Origin: JAZDIU01 sp043804635
GTDB taxonomy: Bacteria; Chloroflexota; Dehalococcoidia; Dehalococcoidales; UBA2162
Direction of reading: 5' to 3'
Assembly (NCBI GenBank): GCA_043804635.1
Contig: JAZDIU010000067.1
Span: forward strand, 1-8,376
Length of the DNA: 8,376 nucleotides
Positions 1 through 6,205 of the stretch are shown here, one piece after another. Under the pieces are notes generated by a model. That model made no database searches. It had not been told where the DNA came from and saw only the letters and a program-made list of their open reading frames with translations. How positions within the stretch are numbered: the stretch's first letter is position 1; every line of letters starts with the position of its first letter. Both the position numbers and the translations under genes were made by a program.

Positions 1-2787
1 TTCTACCACCTGTAAGTCAAGGGCCGGCAGCGGAGTCTGCACGGTTGTTCCCCACAGGTCGAACATCGTGGACTGTCCCGTTTCTCGTAAACGCTGTTCG
101 TTCTGAGCTAAAGAAAGGAGCGCATTCAAATTGTGGAGGAAAGCGCCTCGGTTACCTAGAGAATCCAGCGCGCCTGCCTTAATCAAGCTCTCCATTACTC
201 TCTTGTTTACTCCACTCAGGTCGCAGCGACGGCAAAAGTCCTCGATGGACTTGAACTCGCCCCCTTTACTTCGCTCGACCAGGATTGGTTCTATCGCACC
301 CGGCCCAACATTCTTGACAGTAGCCAGTCCGAAGCGGATTGCCGATATTCCATCCTTGTCCTTTTCTATGGAAAAGTTAGACTGGCTGCGATTTATGTCT
401 GGCGGTAATACTGCGATTCCCAGACGGTGGCACTCGGCAACAGCACCGGCTACCTTTTCTGCCTGACCGGCGTGAGCCATCAGAAAAGCGTCCATATACT
501 CAGCCGGATAGTTTGCCTTAAGATAGGCAGTCTGGTAAGCAATTAGTGCATAGCTGACGGCATGAGCTTTGTTGAAGGCATAACCGGTGAAAGGCTCGAT
601 AAGCGCAAAAACGGCTTCAGCTACTTCGTCAGAATACCCCTTCTTTTTAGCTCTGGTGAGGAAGCTACGCTTCTCTTTTTTCAGGACTTCCGGGATTTTC
701 TTACCCATCGCCTTACGAATAACATCGGCTTCTCCCAGGCTGTAGCCAGCTAAGGCTTGCACAATCAATAGCACCTGCTCCTGATAGACAATCACCCCAT
801 AGGTTTCTTTGAGAATATTTTCCAAAGCCGGGTGTGGGTAGCGGATGGGTTCGATGCCATGTTTGGCTTTAATGAAGGTCGGAATATGCTCCATAGGTCC
901 CGGACGGTAAAGTGCAACCATAGCCGCAATGTCGCTAAAAGTGGACGGCTTAAGCTCCTTGATGTAGCGGCGCATGCCCGACCCTTCCAACTGAAACACG
1001 CCCGCAGTCTCCCCGGAAGACAAAAGGTCGAAGGTCTTCTTATCATCCATCGGAATAGAATTCAATCCGATATTAATGCCTCGGTTCTGTGCAATAATCT
1101 CCTTTGCCTTACGCAATATGGTGAGATTCGCCAAACCGAGGAAGTCCATCTTGAGCAGCCCGATGCGGGCGATATCTTCCATCGTGAACTGGGTCATCGT
1201 GGTAGCTTCGCCGTTGGCTTTGCTCGCTCGCTGTAAGGGAACATATTGCGTAAGCGGTTCTTTCGATATCACAACACCGGCAGCGTGTGTACTGGCATGT
1301 CGAGACAAGCCTTCGACTTTTCTGGCTGAGTTCACCAAGTTACGGACGATTTGGTCTTCATCGTAGATACTTTTTAACTCTCCGCTCTCAGCCATAGCTC
1401 GCTCTAAAGTCATACCCAGTCTGAAAGGAACGAGCCGGGCAACACGGTCCACATCGCCATAAGACATCCCCAATGCTCTGCCCACATCTCTAATCGCCGC
1501 CCGGGCACCCAAAGTCCCGAAAGTAATAATCTGGGCAACGTGGTCCTGTCCGTATTTTTGTGTTACGTAAGCAATGACCTCATCGCGGCGCTCATCTTCG
1601 AAATCCAAGTCTATATCTGGAAGCTCTTTACGTTCTATATTGAGAAAGCGTTCAAAGACCAGTCTGTGCTCGATGGGGTCGACTTCCGTAATACCCAGGC
1701 AACGGAGAGCAATACTGGCGGCGGCACTGCCCCTCACCCCGAAGAGAATATTCTGCTTCCGGACGAAGGAAATGATATCCCAAACAACCAGGAAATAGTT
1801 AGCGAACTCCGTCTTTTTGATTACGTCTAACTCGTAATTAAGCCTCTCTTTTATCTCGGGGGTGGCGTTGGGATAGAATCTGGGAAGCCCCTCGTAGCAG
1901 AGATCGGTTAGAAACTGGTCGGCACTCTTTCCTTCGGGTAGTTCTATTTCAGGGAGATGAAGGCGTCCGAACTCAAGCTTAAGGTCGCACATCTCAGCGA
2001 TGCGGCGGGTATTCTCGATAGACTGGGGAATGTCACGATAAGCTTCGGCTATCTCTTCGGGATTCTTCAAATAGAAGAAATCGCCCGCCATCTTCATTCT
2101 TTTTTCGTCGTGGATAGAAGTGTTGGTTCCGACACAGAGTAGAATATCGTGAGTTGAAGCATCGCCCCGGTTGATGTAATGAACATCGTTACTAGCTACC
2201 AGCGGAATATCGAGCTCAGTTCCGATATCGATTAGAGTTTTGTTTATCTTTTCTAATTCGGCGATGGGATGCCGCTGTATTTCCAGGAAGAAATCACCGA
2301 ATGTTTGTTTATACCAGAGCGCCGACTTCTTGGCTTCTTCGATCTGCCCCTGTAAGATAAGACTGGGAACCTCGCCAGCCACACACGCCGAAAGGGCAAT
2401 AAGTCCTTCGTGATACTGCTGGAGCAACTCTTTATCCACCCTTGGCTTGTAGTAGAAACTCTCGAGGTGGGCTTTAGTGACCAGCTGGAGTAAATTGCGG
2501 TATCCGGTCTCATTCTTAGCCAGAAGAACAAGATGGTAGTGGTTTTTCTCGCCAGCATTATGGTTAATACGATTGTTTAGTGCAATATAAATCTCGCAGC
2601 CGATAATGGGTTTTATGCCCGCTTCTTTGGCTGCAAGGTAGAACTGAATCGCTCCATGCAAAACACCGTGGTCGGTTAATGCTAGAGTATTCATCCCCAG
2701 TTCTTTAGCGCGTGCCACTAGTTGCGGAATGCGGCACATACCATCGAGGAGGCTATACTCGGTATGGACGTGAAGATGAGTGAACAT
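1..2787 (-). CDS. dnaE: DNA polymerase III subunit alpha (partial, C-terminal end missing)
   Basis: This is the replicative polymerase that extends DNA at the fork. The frame stays open from ATG at 2787 to the window edge, giving 929 residues of a protein usually about 1,150-1,200 long, so the C-terminal OB-fold and tau-binding parts are outside. The N-terminal PHP domain begins FTHLHVHTEYSLLDG and shows a full set of likely metal ligands: H6, H8, D15, H40, E65, H83/H85, C135, D201 and H203. The polymerase core has VRGSAAAS, then PDIDLDF with catalytic D391 and D393, then HASTHAAGVVIS, then KMDFLGL with the third catalytic aspartate D548. ALYRPGPME and FNKAHAVSYALIAYQ follow as in the family. 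The start is supported by an AGAGGTG ribosome binding site just upstream and by the PHP motif beginning at residue 3. It is divergent from the Lit-like gene. Identification is very secure. Confidence 0.98.
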   Translation of the reverse strand, partial: MFTHLHVHTEYSLLDGMCRIPQLVARAKELGMNTLALTDHGVLHGAIQFYLAAKEAGIKPIIGCEIYIALNNRINHNAGEKNHYHLVLLAKNETGYRNLLQLVTKAHLESFYYKPRVDKELLQQYHEGLIALSACVAGEVPSLILQGQIEEAKKSALWYKQTFGDFFLEIQRHPIAELEKINKTLIDIGTELDIPLVASNDVHYINRGDASTHDILLCVGTNTSIHDEKRMKMAGDFFYLKNPEEIAEAYRDIPQSIENTRRIAEMCDLKLEFGRLHLPEIELPEGKSADQFLTDLCYEGLPRFYPNATPEIKERLNYELDVIKKTEFANYFLVVWDIISFVRKQNILFGVRGSAAASIALRCLGITEVDPIEHRLVFERFLNIERKELPDIDLDFEDERRDEVIAYVTQKYGQDHVAQIITFGTLGARAAIRDVGRALGMSYGDVDRVARLVPFRLGMTLERAMAESGELKSIYDEDQIVRNLVNSARKVEGLSRHASTHAAGVVISKEPLTQYVPLQRASKANGEATTMTQFTMEDIARIGLLKMDFLGLANLTILRKAKEIIAQNRGINIGLNSIPMDDKKTFDLLSSGETAGVFQLEGSGMRRYIKELKPSTFSDIAAMVALYRPGPMEHIPTFIKAKHGIEPIRYPHPALENILKETYGVIVYQEQVLLIVQALAGYSLGEADVIRKAMGKKIPEVLKKEKRSFLTRAKKKGYSDEVAEAVFALIEPFTGYAFNKAHAVSYALIAYQTAYLKANYPAEYMDAFLMAHAGQAEKVAGAVAECHRLGIAVLPPDINRSQSNFSIEKDKDGISAIRFGLATVKNVGPGAIEPILVERSKGGEFKSIEDFCRRCDLSGVNKRVMESLIKAGALDSLGNRGAFLHNLNALLSLAQNEQRLRETGQSTMFDLWGTTVQTPLPALDLQVVE

Positions 2788-2789
2788 AA

Positions 2790-2796
2790 CACCTCT
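2790..2796 (-). promoter_or_regulatory. Ribosome binding site of dnaE
   Basis: The minus strand reads AGAGGTG two bases before the ATG at 2787. It matches the 3' part of the AGGAGGTG consensus, so its pairing register with 16S rRNA is normal. It supports the chosen dnaE start. Confidence 0.7.
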
Positions 2797-2815
2797 GGAA
2801 CAGAATTTGGTTCAA

Positions 2816-2824
2816 ATTATAACA
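2816..2824 (-). promoter_or_regulatory. Extended -10 promoter of dnaE
   Basis: On the minus strand this reads TGTTATAAT: a perfect TATAAT hexamer with the TGn extension. No convincing -35 lies 17 bases upstream, where the sequence is an A/T run, which is usual for extended -10 promoters. The predicted transcript would start near 2809 and leave a leader of about 22 bases before the dnaE ATG. This is a sequence prediction only. Confidence 0.65.
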
Positions 2825-2837
2825 TACTACTGTTATA
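2818..2837. repeat. Inverted repeat joining the two divergent promoters
   Basis: TATAACA (2818-2824) and TGTTATA (2831-2837) are perfect inverted repeats around the spacer TACTAC. Each arm is also the core of an extended -10 element, one facing dnaE and the other facing the Lit-like gene. The symmetry may simply be two back-to-back promoters, or it may also bind a dimeric regulator. Nothing in the sequence decides between these. Confidence 0.6.
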
Positions 2838-2839
2838 TT
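2831..2839 (+). promoter_or_regulatory. Extended -10 promoter of the Lit-like gene
   Basis: TGTTATATT is a TGn extension plus a five-of-six match to TATAAT. Transcription would start near 2846, about 22 bases before the GTG at 2868. A second -10-like hexamer, TAAAAT at 2853-2858, has only a poor -35 and would give an almost leaderless transcript. That deserves mention because the gene has no clear ribosome binding site. Confidence 0.5.
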
Positions 2840-2867
2840 TTTTAAACTAGTGTAAAATCTAGATATA

Positions 2868-3572
2868 GTGAAAAGGTTGAGAATCTTCGACACTCTGTCT
2901 AAATGGCTATTTATTCTCTGTCTACCTTTTTTGCTAATAGCAATTAGCATAGGTTGGGTAGCCAACAGCCGATGGTTTTATGAATGGGGCTTTCAAAAAT
3001 TTAATGTTGGCAGGACAACCGGACTGGCTGATGTCGAACTAAGCAAGGTAGCCGATGGTCTGGTCGACTACTATAACTCTGGCGAGGAATACATCAGTAT
3101 TACGGTAATCAAGGATGGCAAACCTTTCGAACTATTCAACCAAAGAGAGATAGTCCACCTCAAGGATGTCAAAGGACTCATTCTACTGGACTACCGGATT
3201 TTACTGATAACATTGTTTTACGCCCTAGTCTATGCCGGGATTTGCCTATTTTGGTGGAAAGACCGGCAAAAACTGGCTTGGCGAGCGATTGTCGGAAGCA
3301 TTCTGACTCTGATTTTAATGCTGGCTCTGGGTATTGGTACCTTATTCGGCTTCGAGCAGCTATTTCTCCAGTTTCACCTCATCAGCTTTACCAACGAGCT
3401 ATGGTTGCTTGACCCGACTAAGGACTACCTGATAATGCTCTTTCCACAGAAGTTTTTTTATACCACCGCTCTACTTGCTGCCGGCATAACTTCGGTTCTA
3501 GCGTTGGCTTTGGGTGGAGGAGCTGGAGGCTATTTACTCTTCAATAAAAAGCAACGGGCAAATATCGGTTAA
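2868..3572 (+). CDS. DUF1461/TIGR01906 integral membrane protein, Lit-like
   Basis: This 234-residue multi-pass membrane protein resembles the DUF1461/TIGR01906 family. Firmicute members (Lit) move an acyl chain within lipoproteins to make the lyso form. Hydrophobic segments lie at about 12-31, 109-128, 139-161 and 198-224, with an extracytoplasmic-looking stretch at 36-105 between the first two. Family signatures seen include GFQKFNV near 41, LFNQREIVHLKDVKGL near 89-104, and FHLISFTNELWLLDP at 169-183 followed by LFPQKFF. H97 and H170 sit about as far apart as the two conserved histidines reported for Bacillus cereus Lit (H85, H157). The start is GTG; no clear ribosome binding site precedes it. 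Its stop overlaps the stop of the convergent neighbour. Family membership is fairly secure; transacylase activity here is an inference. Confidence 0.82.
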   Translation: MKRLRIFDTLSKWLFILCLPFLLIAISIGWVANSRWFYEWGFQKFNVGRTTGLADVELSKVADGLVDYYNSGEEYISITVIKDGKPFELFNQREIVHLKDVKGLILLDYRILLITLFYALVYAGICLFWWKDRQKLAWRAIVGSILTLILMLALGIGTLFGFEQLFLQFHLISFTNELWLLDPTKDYLIMLFPQKFFYTTALLAAGITSVLALALGGGAGGYLLFNKKQRANIG

Positions 3573-4012
3573 CTTCCGGCCGCCAGCGAAACACTGCTAC
3601 CTTTGCCGCCTCTGTCTTGCTCTACGAACATTAGCAGTGCGTCATAAGTCACGGGGTAACCCTCATAATGCTGCTTATCGAACCAATATGAGCCCCAGTC
3701 GAAGGGAATCCTGATGCCCGCGATGTCCACCAGTAACCAGATATGGGTAATATCGTTGTATTTCTCCCCGGTTACGGTCAGGTCGCCGACAAATGGTGTT
3801 GCCTTTATGCTCAGCTTTGACAGACGGTTATACATAAATAGAGCGGCGTCATCGCAGTCGAAATCGGTGGAGCGGTGGGGCATATCAAGAAAAAGACCCA
3901 GGGATAGAATCGGCAGTAAAGCTATACATACCACAACGGACCGAAAAACCCATTTCAGCAGACTGCTGATTTTAGACCGCTTTCTCAAAACCTGGAAACT
4001 TTCTCTTTTCAC
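3569..4012 (-). CDS. Small membrane-anchored transglutaminase-like protein
   Basis: The 147-residue product has a basic N-terminus (KRE, RKRSK, K20) and one hydrophobic segment at about 21-42. By the positive-inside rule this would anchor it with the C-terminal part outside. The outer part reads like a minimal transglutaminase/papain-like core: DCDDAA with C53, THIWLLVD with H90, and RIPFDWG with D105 (D96 is the other acid candidate), in Cys-His-Asp order. The core is shorter than in typical family members and no other domain is present. The start is GTG because an in-frame TGA lies two codons upstream; no ribosome binding site is visible. The gene is convergent with the Lit-like gene, and downstream of gltX but separated from it by a terminator and its own promoter. 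Substrate and activity (protease, transglutaminase or inactive) are unknown. Confidence 0.72.
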   Translation of the reverse strand: MKRESFQVLRKRSKISSLLKWVFRSVVVCIALLPILSLGLFLDMPHRSTDFDCDDAALFMYNRLSKLSIKATPFVGDLTVTGEKYNDITHIWLLVDIAGIRIPFDWGSYWFDKQHYEGYPVTYDALLMFVEQDRGGKGSSVSLAAGS

Positions 4013-4019
4013 AAGTCAA

Positions 4020-4083
4020 TACGTAGGTATACTGAATTTTAATTATGTAAGGTTACGTAAGTATACTGACATATAACTACGTA
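4020..4083. repeat. TACGTA-containing direct repeats around a promoter
   Basis: Two 16-base copies, TACGTAGGTATACTGA (4020-4035) and TACGTAAGTATACTGA (4054-4069), differ at one base and lie 34 bases apart. A third, shorter copy begins with TACGTAG at 4078. The TACGTA cores are palindromes, as is AGTATACT at 4060-4067. They flank the predicted promoter of the transglutaminase-like gene on both sides, which is a typical operator arrangement. No regulator is encoded nearby. Confidence 0.6.
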
Positions 4084-4088
4084 GTCAA
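4060..4088 (-). promoter_or_regulatory. Sigma-70-type promoter of the transglutaminase-like gene
   Basis: On the minus strand, TTGACT (4088-4083) and TATACT (4065-4060) are each one base from consensus and separated by exactly 17 bases. Transcription would begin near 4053, leaving a leader of about 40 bases before the GTG at 4012. It is the only promoter in the window with a convincing -35. A second -10-like TATACC lies at 4033-4028, close to the start codon. Confidence 0.65.
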
Positions 4089-4127
4089 GACGGCGACCAA
4101 TAATGGGGAAATTAATGATTGAAAAAT

Positions 4128-4160
4128 AATAAAGGGGGACTATTTTGGTCCCCCTTTATT
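4128..4160 (-). terminator. Intrinsic terminator of gltX
   Basis: A perfect 13-bp stem (4128-4140 with 4148-4160) encloses a 7-base loop and has a run of five G:C pairs. Read on the minus strand, the stem is followed by a T-rich tail ending TTATTTTTC, so it should stop transcripts leaving gltX about 30 bases after its stop codon. On the plus strand the tail is short, so action in that direction would be weaker. It insulates gltX from the transglutaminase-like gene. Confidence 0.88.
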
Positions 4161-4190
4161 TGAACCACTACTAATTTAATTTTTTAGAAA

Positions 4191-5657
4191 TTAGGCAAGT
4201 CGGCGTAGCTTATCCAGCGCCGATTCAATCCGCTTGAGATTTTTTTCTTTATCGAGCACTGCCATAGTCTGGAACAGAGGCGGTGCCGCCAACCGTCCGG
4301 TAACAGCCGTTCTAAGCACGCCAAAGAGCTGACCGGTCTTCATTCCTAACTCCACCGCCAGCGGTCTGAGTAATGCTTCCAGAGATTCGGTGTTAAATGG
4401 CTCCAACCCGCCGAGACGCTTTTGAGCTGTCTCCAGAGCCAGGCTGGCTTGCTCACGACTCGTATCCTTGCTAATCAATAAGCTGGCATCGTATTCAAGT
4501 TCATCCACAAAGAAAAAGTCGGTTAGCTCGGTCACTTCAGTCAGTCTCTTAGCCCGTTCTTGAACAAGCGGCAGAATCTGCCGGACATAGTCAGCCGAAA
4601 GCGGACGCTTTACCGTAGCCGGAAGGCCTTTCTCCAGGAAGGGTATAGCTCTCCGGGTGAAATCATCCACACTTAAGTTGCGGATATAGATACCGTTCAT
4701 CCACTCCAGCTTTTGCATGTTAAAGGTAGCCGCCGTTTTACTAATCCGCTCAATAGCAAAATTATCGATTATCTGTTGGCGGGACATAATTTCAGTCTTA
4801 TCGTCCAGCGACCATCCCAGCAAAGCCAGAAAGTTGAACATCGCCTCGGGCAGGTAACCCTGCTCTTTGAACTCGGTTATGGAAGCCGCTCCGTGACGCT
4901 TGGATAGTTTCGAACGGTCCGACCCCAGTATCATCGGCAGATGGGCGAACTGCGGCGGCTCGAAACCGAAAGCCTGGTACAAAAGCACGTGGCGGGGAGT
5001 GCTGGAAAGCCACTCTTCAGCCCGGATGACGTGTGTAATCTCCATGCTATGGTCGTCGACGATGTTCGCCAGATGATAGGTGGGGTAGCCGTCCGACTTG
5101 AGCAGGACGAAATCATCCAGTGTACTGTTATCGAAGACTATGTCTCCCCATATCAAATCATGGAACTTTGTCTGTCCGCTGAGAGGGGTTTTAAAGCGGA
5201 CTACCGGCGTAATACCGCTCGCTTCTTTCTGTACACATTCCTCCGGGCTTAAGTCTCTGCAAAGCCGGTCGTATCCCGGCGGCTGCTTGCGCCTTGCCTG
5301 GTCGGCCCGCATCGCTTCAAGGCGGTCGGGTGAGCAATAGCAGTAGTAAGCATATCCTCCTGAAACTAATTTTTCCGCCGCCTGATGATATAGGGCACGC
5401 CGCTCGGACTGGAAGTAAGGAGCAAATTTACCACCCACCTCCGGCCCCTCGTCCCAATCCAGACCCAGCCAGCGGAGACCGTCCAGAATAGCCTCCACCG
5501 CCCCTTCCACCTTACGGACGACATCGGTATCCTCGATACGGACGATGAAACTGCCCTTATTGTGCCGGGCAAAGAGCCAGGCAAATAAAGCCGTCCTGAT
5601 ATTCCCGACGTGGGGATAACCGGTGGGGCTAGGAGCAAAACGTGTTCGAACTGTCAT
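4191..5657 (-). CDS. gltX: Glutamyl-tRNA synthetase
   Basis: This class I aminoacyl-tRNA synthetase attaches glutamate to tRNA in the cytoplasm using ATP. The 488-residue length is normal. The HIGH-type signature is PSPTGYPHVGN (H16-V-G-N19), RIEDTD follows at 40-45, and the KMSKS-type loop is SKLSKRHG (K250-L-S-K-R254). The C-terminal third is the helical anticodon-binding part. C106-x-C108 and C133 match the spacing of the zinc site of E. coli GluRS (CxC, 24 residues, C), but the fourth position has D135 where E. coli has His. The ATG at 5657 is preceded by AGAAAGG at 5667-5673. Whether the enzyme also charges tRNA-Gln cannot be told from these motifs. It is divergent from the VOC gene and ends in a strong terminator. 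Confidence 0.97.
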   Translation of the reverse strand: MTVRTRFAPSPTGYPHVGNIRTALFAWLFARHNKGSFIVRIEDTDVVRKVEGAVEAILDGLRWLGLDWDEGPEVGGKFAPYFQSERRALYHQAAEKLVSGGYAYYCYCSPDRLEAMRADQARRKQPPGYDRLCRDLSPEECVQKEASGITPVVRFKTPLSGQTKFHDLIWGDIVFDNSTLDDFVLLKSDGYPTYHLANIVDDHSMEITHVIRAEEWLSSTPRHVLLYQAFGFEPPQFAHLPMILGSDRSKLSKRHGAASITEFKEQGYLPEAMFNFLALLGWSLDDKTEIMSRQQIIDNFAIERISKTAATFNMQKLEWMNGIYIRNLSVDDFTRRAIPFLEKGLPATVKRPLSADYVRQILPLVQERAKRLTEVTELTDFFFVDELEYDASLLISKDTSREQASLALETAQKRLGGLEPFNTESLEALLRPLAVELGMKTGQLFGVLRTAVTGRLAAPPLFQTMAVLDKEKNLKRIESALDKLRRLA

Positions 5658-5686
5658 TTCTACTAACCTTTCTTAATACATTCTCC

Positions 5687-5695
5687 ATTCTACCA
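5687..5695 (-). promoter_or_regulatory. Candidate extended -10 promoter of gltX
   Basis: The minus strand reads TGGTAGAAT, a TGn extension plus a hexamer one base from TATAAT. The predicted transcript starts near 5680, about 23 bases before the ATG, like the leaders of dnaE and rsfS. No -35 is evident. No T-box leader fits in the short 5' region. Confidence 0.45.
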
Positions 5696-5736
5696 CCCCA
5701 CCCATTCAAAATTCTAGCCGTTTTTCCCTTCAATTA

Positions 5737-5745
5737 TGTTATACT
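5737..5745 (+). promoter_or_regulatory. Extended -10 promoter of the VOC gene
   Basis: TGTTATACT combines the TGn extension with a five-of-six -10 hexamer. Transcription would start near 5752, giving a leader of about 36 bases. The leader contains a weak possible hairpin (TTATC at 5753 with GATAA at 5765), too short to call. Confidence 0.55.
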
Positions 5746-5775
5746 AACTGCGTTATCAACGAACGATAAGATTTT

Positions 5776-5783
5776 AGGAGGTG
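5776..5783 (+). promoter_or_regulatory. Ribosome binding site of the VOC gene
   Basis: AGGAGGTG is a full match to the anti-Shine-Dalgarno sequence and lies four bases before the ATG at 5788. It is the strongest ribosome binding site in the window and fixes the start of this gene. Confidence 0.9.
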
Positions 5784-5787
5784 AAAA

Positions 5788-6162
5788 ATGAAGGTCCAAG
5801 GTATTCATCACGTTACCATTCTTGTGAGAGATTTGGAAGGGGCCGGTAAGCTTTATAGCGATTTATTCGGGCTAAAATTCAAAGGTCCCGGTATGGTCAA
5901 GGAAACAGACATAAGAAACCTGACCTGCCCTGAAGGTGTAAACTTGGTTTCACCTCTAACCCCTAACGGGCCGACGGCAAGAACTCTGGAACGCCGGGGC
6001 GAGGGACTTTCGTTTCTGGCACTGACGGTCCCAGACCTTAAGGAAGCCTGCGCCGAAATGAAAGCTAAAGGTATCAGGCAGGTAGGCGGAATCGGAAACA
6101 GGGAAGCTATATTCCATCCTAAAGATTTATATGGAGTCCTCCTGGCACTATACCATGATTAA
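5788..6162 (+). CDS. VOC (glyoxalase/bleomycin-resistance fold) family protein
   Basis: The 124-residue product is a single VOC domain made of two beta-alpha-beta modules, with the opening IHHVTILVRDLEGAGKLYSD and a second module starting near 73 (GLSFLALTVPDL). It is closest in wording to methylmalonyl-CoA epimerase or lactoylglutathione lyase relatives. Of the four usual metal positions only the first (H8) is kept. The others appear as N52 in VNLVSP, S75/F76 in GLSFLAL, and A120 in GVLLALYHD, where active enzymes usually have E/Q, H and E. It may therefore be a metal-free binding protein or a diverged enzyme, and the substrate cannot be named. It has its own promoter and a very strong ribosome binding site. 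The downstream rsfS has a separate promoter. Confidence 0.85.
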   Translation: MKVQGIHHVTILVRDLEGAGKLYSDLFGLKFKGPGMVKETDIRNLTCPEGVNLVSPLTPNGPTARTLERRGEGLSFLALTVPDLKEACAEMKAKGIRQVGGIGNREAIFHPKDLYGVLLALYHD

Positions 6163-6167
6163 CCTTG

Positions 6168-6176
6168 TGTTATAAT
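6168..6176 (+). promoter_or_regulatory. Extended -10 promoter of rsfS
   Basis: TGTTATAAT is a perfect extended -10 element just after the VOC stop codon. It would start transcription near 6183, about 23 bases before the proposed CTG start. No clear -35 is seen. The in-frame TAA at 6179-6181 shows that the rsfS reading frame cannot extend back through the promoter. Confidence 0.65.
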
Positions 6177-6205
6177 ATTAAATAAATAGCTGGCGGGGTT
6201 CGTTT

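Noticed and set aside
832..1236. 134-codon plus-strand open frame, and similar ones at 131-466 and 1540-1830
   Set aside because: All are antisense to the continuous and well-conserved dnaE frame; no ribosome binding site or family signature was seen.
4941..5252. 103-codon plus-strand open frame opposite gltX
   Set aside because: Antisense to conserved catalytic regions of gltX; judged a shadow frame.
5753..5769. TTATC/GATAA hairpin in the VOC gene leader
   Set aside because: Five pairs rich in A:T with no alternative fold; not enough for a regulatory RNA element.
5658..5787. Possible T-box or other riboswitch upstream of gltX
   Set aside because: The region is only 130 bases, shared by two divergent promoters, and shows no T-box sequence or terminator.
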